From Mucilaginibacter boryungensis (GTDB lineage: Bacteria > Bacteroidota > Bacteroidia > Sphingobacteriales > Sphingobacteriaceae): a stretch of 64,000 nucleotides of DNA. Shown here piece after piece: positions 60,189 to 64,000 of this stretch. How positions within the stretch are numbered: the first letter of the stretch is position 1; every line of letters starts with the position of its first letter. Location: positions 1,178,001-1,242,000 of the forward strand of contig NZ_JADFFM010000002.1 in NCBI RefSeq assembly GCF_015221995.1, read 5' to 3'. The position numbers and the translations under genes are program-made. Under the pieces are notes generated by a model. The model saw only the letters and a list, made by a program, of their open reading frames with translations, had not been told where the DNA came from and searched no databases.

Positions 60189-60665
60189 ATGGGAAAGATT
60201 GAACAACTACAAAAGCGCATCAGGGTTTGCATTTGGATCATCATTATCGGACTGACATTAAGCGGTATCACCGCCTTCCCGCTGGAAACGGAACTGGGCT
60301 TAGTTAAAGATCATTTACACGGGACGCCCGCGTTACATCATTGGATAACTACGATATACAATTGCTTACTATTTGTAAATCAACACTATCCATACTTAAG
60401 CTACGGCACCGATTGGCTGGCCTTCGCTCATTTGGTTATTGTTATAGTTTTTATCGGTCCGCTGAAAAACCCTGTGAAAAACATTTGGGTTATCCAGTTC
60501 GGGATGATTGCCTGCGTGCTCATTTTCCCGCTGGCGTTTATTGCCGGCGGGGTAAGACATATCCCTATTTTCTGGCGGTTGATAGATTGTTCTTTCGGAG
60601 TTATTGGGATTATTCCGCTTTGGTTGGCTTATAAGGCTACGCGCAGATTAGAACAAATGGGATAA
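60189..60665 (+). CDS. Small four-helix membrane protein
   Basis: 158 residues with about four hydrophobic helices: VCIWIIIIGLTLSGITAF, WLAFAHLVIVIVFIGPL, IQFGMIACVLIFPLAFIAGG and the C-terminal CSFGVIGIIPLWLAY. Family not recognised. It is within the GbsR operon, 2 bp after the SRPBCC gene and 37 bp before the SDR gene. A role in envelope or lipid redox metabolism with its neighbours is only a guess. Confidence 0.7.
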   Translation: MGKIEQLQKRIRVCIWIIIIGLTLSGITAFPLETELGLVKDHLHGTPALHHWITTIYNCLLFVNQHYPYLSYGTDWLAFAHLVIVIVFIGPLKNPVKNIWVIQFGMIACVLIFPLAFIAGGVRHIPIFWRLIDCSFGVIGIIPLWLAYKATRRLEQMG

Positions 60666-60702
60666 ATAATGAGTTTTGATAGCAATATTCTACCTTTAAA
60701 AC

Positions 60703-61479
60703 ATGGATTTAAAACTCACCAATAAAGTAGCCATAGTATTAGCTGCCAGTAAAGGTTTAGGCCGGGCCATTGCCACCGCCTTATCTGCCGAGGGGGCGAA
60801 AGTGATCATTGGCTCGCGTGATGAAGCGGAGATCAATAAAGCCGCCGCTGATATCGCGCAGCAAACCGGAAACGAAGTTATTGCAATGGCGGTGGATGTA
60901 TCGCAAGGCGATGAACTGAACGCTTTTATTGAAAAGGCCGCTGCGAAATTTGGCCGGGTAGATATTTTACTGAACAATGCCGGCGGTCCGCCGTTTGATA
61001 AGTTTGAAAACCTGGACGATACCCAATGGCAAAAAGCATTTGAGTTGAACCTGCTCAGCTTTGCACACACCAGTAGGCAAGTGTTGCCCTACATGCAAAA
61101 AGCAGGCGGAGGCAGGATTATCAATATCATCAGCGGGTCGGTGAAATCGGTACTGGCCAATTCGGTGTTGAGCACCAGCATGCGCATGGGGGTTGTCGGC
61201 ATGGCCAAAATGCTGGCCGATGAGTTTGGCCCTTATAACATTACCGTTAACAATGTAGCACCAGGGCTAATATTAACCGACCGTATTAAACACACCTTCC
61301 CAAAAGATGCTGACCCTGAACAGGTAATGAAAGAGAAAGCTAAATCTATCCCTTTAGGTCGTATTGGTAAACCCCAAGAACTGGCAGCATTAGTGGCTTT
61401 CCTGGCTTCAGAACAAGCCGCTTACATTAGCGGGACTACCATACAGGTTGATGGAGGTGCAAGCAGGGGGATTTTTTAA
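60703..61479 (+). CDS. SDR-family protein lacking the Tyr-Lys active site
   Basis: 258 residues with the SDR Rossmann fold: AASKGLGRAIA (nucleotide loop, about 14-24), NNAGGPP (91-97), the C-terminal YISGTTIQVDGGASRG. At the catalytic site, where Ser-x12-Tyr-x3-Lys is usual, it has Ser144, Ser157 and Arg161 (GSVKSVLANSVLSTSMRMGVVG). This S-S-R pattern marks an atypical subfamily, so the reaction may differ from a normal keto-reductase. It is the last gene of the GbsR operon and is followed by a strong terminator. Confidence 0.85.
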   Translation: MDLKLTNKVAIVLAASKGLGRAIATALSAEGAKVIIGSRDEAEINKAAADIAQQTGNEVIAMAVDVSQGDELNAFIEKAAAKFGRVDILLNNAGGPPFDKFENLDDTQWQKAFELNLLSFAHTSRQVLPYMQKAGGGRIINIISGSVKSVLANSVLSTSMRMGVVGMAKMLADEFGPYNITVNNVAPGLILTDRIKHTFPKDADPEQVMKEKAKSIPLGRIGKPQELAALVAFLASEQAAYISGTTIQVDGGASRGIF

Positions 61480-61503
61480 TAGGAACTTAAGGTAAAAGGC
61501 TAA

Positions 61504-61541
61504 AGCAGAAAGCTAAATAATCCTGCTTTTAGCTTTCTGCT
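61504..61541. terminator. Terminator between the SDR gene and the small membrane genes
   Basis: A 14-bp perfect stem (AGCAGAAAGCTAAA / TTTAGCTTTCTGCT) with a 10-nt loop. It serves the plus-strand operon and the convergent small genes ending at 61545. Confidence 0.8.
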
Positions 61542-61544
61542 TAA

Positions 61545-61727
61545 TTACTTTTTCTCCTTCAATTCATCGGCGATGATCAATACAACACCAACAATGCCAG
61601 CCAGCGCCATACCTGCCGCTGCGCCGCGTACCCATAGCATCCAGGAGGCAGTATAAATTTCGGATATGGTGAACAGTGCTGCCGCAATGGCCAGCAATGC
61701 TAATACGCGCCTGACCTTATCATTCAT
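61545..61727 (-). CDS. 60-residue two-helix membrane protein
   Basis: From Met 61727: MNDKVRRVLALLAIAAALFT starts the first helix, then a WMLWVRGAAAGMALAGIVGVV second helix, and it ends with charged ELKEKK. A longer frame in the same direction has a Cys-rich, non-natural start and is rejected. The start overlaps the stop of the 36-residue gene upstream (ATGA), so both are coupled. No family recognised. Confidence 0.6.
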   Translation of the reverse strand: MNDKVRRVLALLAIAAALFTISEIYTASWMLWVRGAAAGMALAGIVGVVLIIADELKEKK

Positions 61728-61834
61728 GATCTTGAAAACTTTGGCCGTTGTGCTGCAACAACAACTATTAAAACAATAACCGAAATTATGGCTGTACACG
61801 CGATAATAATAGCGCGTTTTATCGGATTTATCAT
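61724..61834 (-). CDS. 36-residue single-helix membrane peptide
   Basis: Translation from ATG 61832-61834: positive start MINPIKRA, one hydrophobic helix IIIACTAIISVIVLIVVVAA, then QRPKFSRS. It is shorter than usual ORF cutoffs. Its TGA overlaps the ATG of the 60-residue gene by 4 nt, which supports it being real. It is divergent from ileS. Confidence 0.5.
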   Translation of the reverse strand: MINPIKRAIIIACTAIISVIVLIVVVAAQRPKFSRS

Positions 61835-61866
61835 GCTGCAATATATATTTTTAACTTAATAATCCG

Positions 61867-61874
61867 TATTTTTG
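61867..61874 (+). promoter_or_regulatory. -7 box and short leader of ileS
   Basis: TATTTTTG matches TAnnTTTG. The leader to the ATG at 61903 is about 20-28 nt and includes the palindrome CCTCAAATTTTGAGG. It is far too short for a T-box. Confidence 0.45.
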
Positions 61875-61902
61875 CACCTCAAATTTTGAGGCGAATACAC
61901 TG

Positions 61903-64000
61903 ATGTACAAGGAATATAAGCAATTAAACTTATCGCAAACGGGTAAAGACGTACTTAACTTCTGGCAACAGAATAACATTTTTGCAAAAAGCATCAGCAG
62001 CAGGCCGGCAACCAACCCTTATACTTTTTATGAAGGGCCGCCCTCTGCCAACGGTATGCCGGGCATTCACCACGTGATGGCCCGCGCCATTAAAGATATT
62101 TTTTGCCGTTACAAAACGTTGAAAGGCTACCAGGTAAAACGCAAAGGCGGCTGGGATACGCACGGCTTGCCTATTGAACTGGCGGTTGAAAAATCGCTGG
62201 GTATTACCAAGGACGATATCGGTAAAAAGATCTCGATTGAAGATTATAACGAAGCCTGCCGCAAGGAGGTAATGAAATATACCGATGTATGGAACGACCT
62301 GACCGAAAAGATGGGTTATTGGGTCGACTTGGAAAACCCGTACATCACCTACAAAAACGAATATATTGAAACCCTTTGGTGGATACTGAAGGAGCTTTAC
62401 AATAAAGGCTGGTTGTACAAAGGTTATACGGTGCAGCCATATTCACCAAAATCGGGCACCGGCTTAAGCTCGCACGAGCTGAACCAGCCGGGTACTTACA
62501 AAATGGTGAAGGACACCACCATTGTGGCCCAATTCCATTTGAAGAACGACCAGCAGCACCCGCTAATGCCAACCTTGTTTGAAAATGCAAGTGAGGACAC
62601 CGTAATACTGGCCTGGACGACTACCCCATGGACACTGCCATCAAACTGCGCGCTGGCCGTGGGCGAAAATATCGATTACGTAAAAATCAGCACCTTCAAC
62701 CCTTACACCTTCCAGCCGGTAAGCGTGGTATTGGCTAAAGTGCTGGTACCAAAATACTTTAAAGCCGAAGGTGAGAACGCTTCATTTGCCGATTATAAGG
62801 AAGGCGATAAGGTTATCCCATGGGTGGTTAAAGCTGAATTTAAAGGCAAAGACCTATTGGGCCTGCGTTATCACCAGTTGATGCCTTATGTAACCAATGC
62901 TGAACTGGAAGCTAAAGCTTTCCGCGTGATCCCGGCTGATTTTGTGACTACCGAAGATGGTACAGGCATAGTACACACCGCCTCTGTTTTTGGTGCGGAT
63001 GACTTTAGGGCTTGTAAAGAGAACGATGTGCCATCCGTAATGGTGCTGGATGAAACGGGCAAGGAAGTACCGCTGGTGAATAAGCAAGGTAAGTTTGTTG
63101 ATGAAGTGACCGACTTTGCCGGCCTATATGTTAAAGAAGAATACTACAGCAAAGAAGAACGTGAAGCACCGGGCTTTAAACCGACAGACGTACTCATCTC
63201 TATCAAGCTTAAAACTGATAATAAAGCGTTCGACGTTAAGAAATACGAGCACAGCTACCCGCACTCGTGGCGTACAGATGAACCAATTTTATACTATCCG
63301 CTGGATAGCTGGTTCATTAAAACAACCGCGGTTAAGGATAAGCTGATCGAACTGAATAAAACCATCAACTGGAAACCTGAAGCTACCGGTACCGGGCGTT
63401 TTGGCAACTGGCTGGAAAACCTGGTTGACTGGAACCTGTCGCGTTCACGTTACTGGGGCACGCCACTGCCTATCTGGCGCGAGGAAAATGGTTCGGAAGA
63501 GAAATGTATTGGTTCGATAGAAGAACTGAACAAAGAAATTGACGCCGCCGCGGCAGCAGGTTTTATGCCGAAAGATTTCCGCCTGGCTGATATGCACCGC
63601 CCATATGTGGACGATGTGGTGCTGGTATCAAGCAACGGTAATAAAATGTTCCGCGAGCCCGACCTGATCGACGTTTGGTTTGATAGCGGGGCCATGCCTT
63701 ATGCGCAATGGCACTTCCCGTTTGAGAACAAAGAGCAATTTACTGACGCTTACCCGGCAGATTTTATCGCCGAGGGTGTCGATCAAACCCGCGGCTGGTT
63801 CTTTACCCTGCACGCCATAGCCGTTATGCTAAGCGAAGCCAGCGACGAGGTAAAAGCCGTTAATGCCAAAGTGGGCAATAAAGGCATCTCGTTTAAAAAC
63901 GTAGTATCAAACGGGTTGGTGCTGGATAAGAACGGCAACAAAATGTCTAAACGCTTAGGCAATGCCGTTGAGCCGTTTGAAACGATAGAGAAATACGGCG
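61903..64000 (+). CDS. ileS: Isoleucyl-tRNA synthetase (3' part missing)
   Basis: An open frame of 699 codons from ATG 61903 (MYKEYKQLNLSQTGKDVLNF) runs off the right edge. Class I aminoacyl-tRNA synthetase motifs: the HIGH-like PSANGMPGIHHVMAR near 46-60, the connective/editing domain (TTPWTLPSNCALAVG, GTGIVHTASVFGADD), WSRSRYWGTPLPIWR-type LSRSRYWGTPLP, and the KMSKR loop NKMSKRLGN at about 681-689. It charges tRNA-Ile and edits mischarged Val. The missing C-terminus would hold the anticodon-binding domain. Confidence 0.96.
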   Translation, partial: MYKEYKQLNLSQTGKDVLNFWQQNNIFAKSISSRPATNPYTFYEGPPSANGMPGIHHVMARAIKDIFCRYKTLKGYQVKRKGGWDTHGLPIELAVEKSLGITKDDIGKKISIEDYNEACRKEVMKYTDVWNDLTEKMGYWVDLENPYITYKNEYIETLWWILKELYNKGWLYKGYTVQPYSPKSGTGLSSHELNQPGTYKMVKDTTIVAQFHLKNDQQHPLMPTLFENASEDTVILAWTTTPWTLPSNCALAVGENIDYVKISTFNPYTFQPVSVVLAKVLVPKYFKAEGENASFADYKEGDKVIPWVVKAEFKGKDLLGLRYHQLMPYVTNAELEAKAFRVIPADFVTTEDGTGIVHTASVFGADDFRACKENDVPSVMVLDETGKEVPLVNKQGKFVDEVTDFAGLYVKEEYYSKEEREAPGFKPTDVLISIKLKTDNKAFDVKKYEHSYPHSWRTDEPILYYPLDSWFIKTTAVKDKLIELNKTINWKPEATGTGRFGNWLENLVDWNLSRSRYWGTPLPIWREENGSEEKCIGSIEELNKEIDAAAAAGFMPKDFRLADMHRPYVDDVVLVSSNGNKMFREPDLIDVWFDSGAMPYAQWHFPFENKEQFTDAYPADFIAEGVDQTRGWFFTLHAIAVMLSEASDEVKAVNAKVGNKGISFKNVVSNGLVLDKNGNKMSKRLGNAVEPFETIEKYG

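Noticed and set aside
61875..61902. T-box riboswitch upstream of ileS
   Set aside because: The leader after the promoter box is less than about 30 nt and has only one small palindrome, which is too short for a T-box.
1..64000. tRNA or rRNA genes
   Set aside because: No cloverleaf with a T-loop GTTCRA motif or 16S/23S conserved stretch was recognised in the gaps that I read; a tRNAscan run would be decisive.

Overview
The window looks like chromosomal DNA of a Bacteroidota bacterium of the Sphingobacteriaceae type (Mucilaginibacter/Pedobacter-like). This is inferred from the gene families and was not checked by a search. Supporting signs are DUF3857, DUF4199, DUF4097 and M61 proteins, a CarboxypepD-regulatory TonB receptor, a three-gene sdhCAB, the DUF177-rpmF-plsX-fabH-accB-accC cluster, and promoters with a TAnnTTTG -7 box instead of a sigma70 -10 box. 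Base composition looks moderate by eye. No rRNA, tRNA, CRISPR array, prophage or transposase gene was seen. Both ends cut through genes: an EcsC-like gene on the left and ileS on the right.

Layout. 1-8.2 kb: EcsC-like fragment, a 2-hydroxyacid dehydrogenase, greA and a HIT protein on the plus strand, then ruvC, aat and two tandem DUF3857 transglutaminase-like proteins on the minus strand. 8.4-13.9 kb: a small His/Cys protein with a ZnuD-like TonB receptor, then an ECF sigma / anti-sigma / DUF4097 operon. 13.9-31 kb: phosphosulfolactate synthase, a TPR protein, an ALDH7-type dehydrogenase, an S8 protease, GNAT, a TMEM175-type channel, thiL, rmuC, VOC, DUF4199 and LuxR-type genes, a Prc protease, the ligase-associated exonuclease and a secreted NUC1 nuclease. 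31.2-34.7 kb: a tightly overlapping three-gene operon encoding a lipoprotein polymorphic toxin with a C-terminal nuclease-like domain, a probable immunity protein, and a secreted GLPGLI-like protein. 34.9-40.7 kb: fatty acid/lipid initiation cluster and tatC. 40.7-49.7 kb: esterases, uvrA, NAD(P)HX repair, a DHFR-like protein and lutB. 50.1-54.6 kb: sdhCAB and pdeM. 55-58 kb: secreted M28 and M61 peptidases. 58.3-61.5 kb: a GbsR-regulated operon (DCC thiol protein, SRPBCC, membrane protein, SDR). 61.5-64 kb: two tiny membrane proteins and ileS.

The strongest candidate for an under-described system is the toxin/immunity/secreted-protein operon at 31225-34729. It has an SPII lipobox, a hydrophobic pre-toxin segment and an FDG...EAK nuclease motif, and all three genes are translationally coupled. 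The second theme is intergenic repeats. At least ten palindromic elements of several families sit between genes. One is a 261-bp hairpin array flanked by a 33-bp duplication of the last codons of rmuC.
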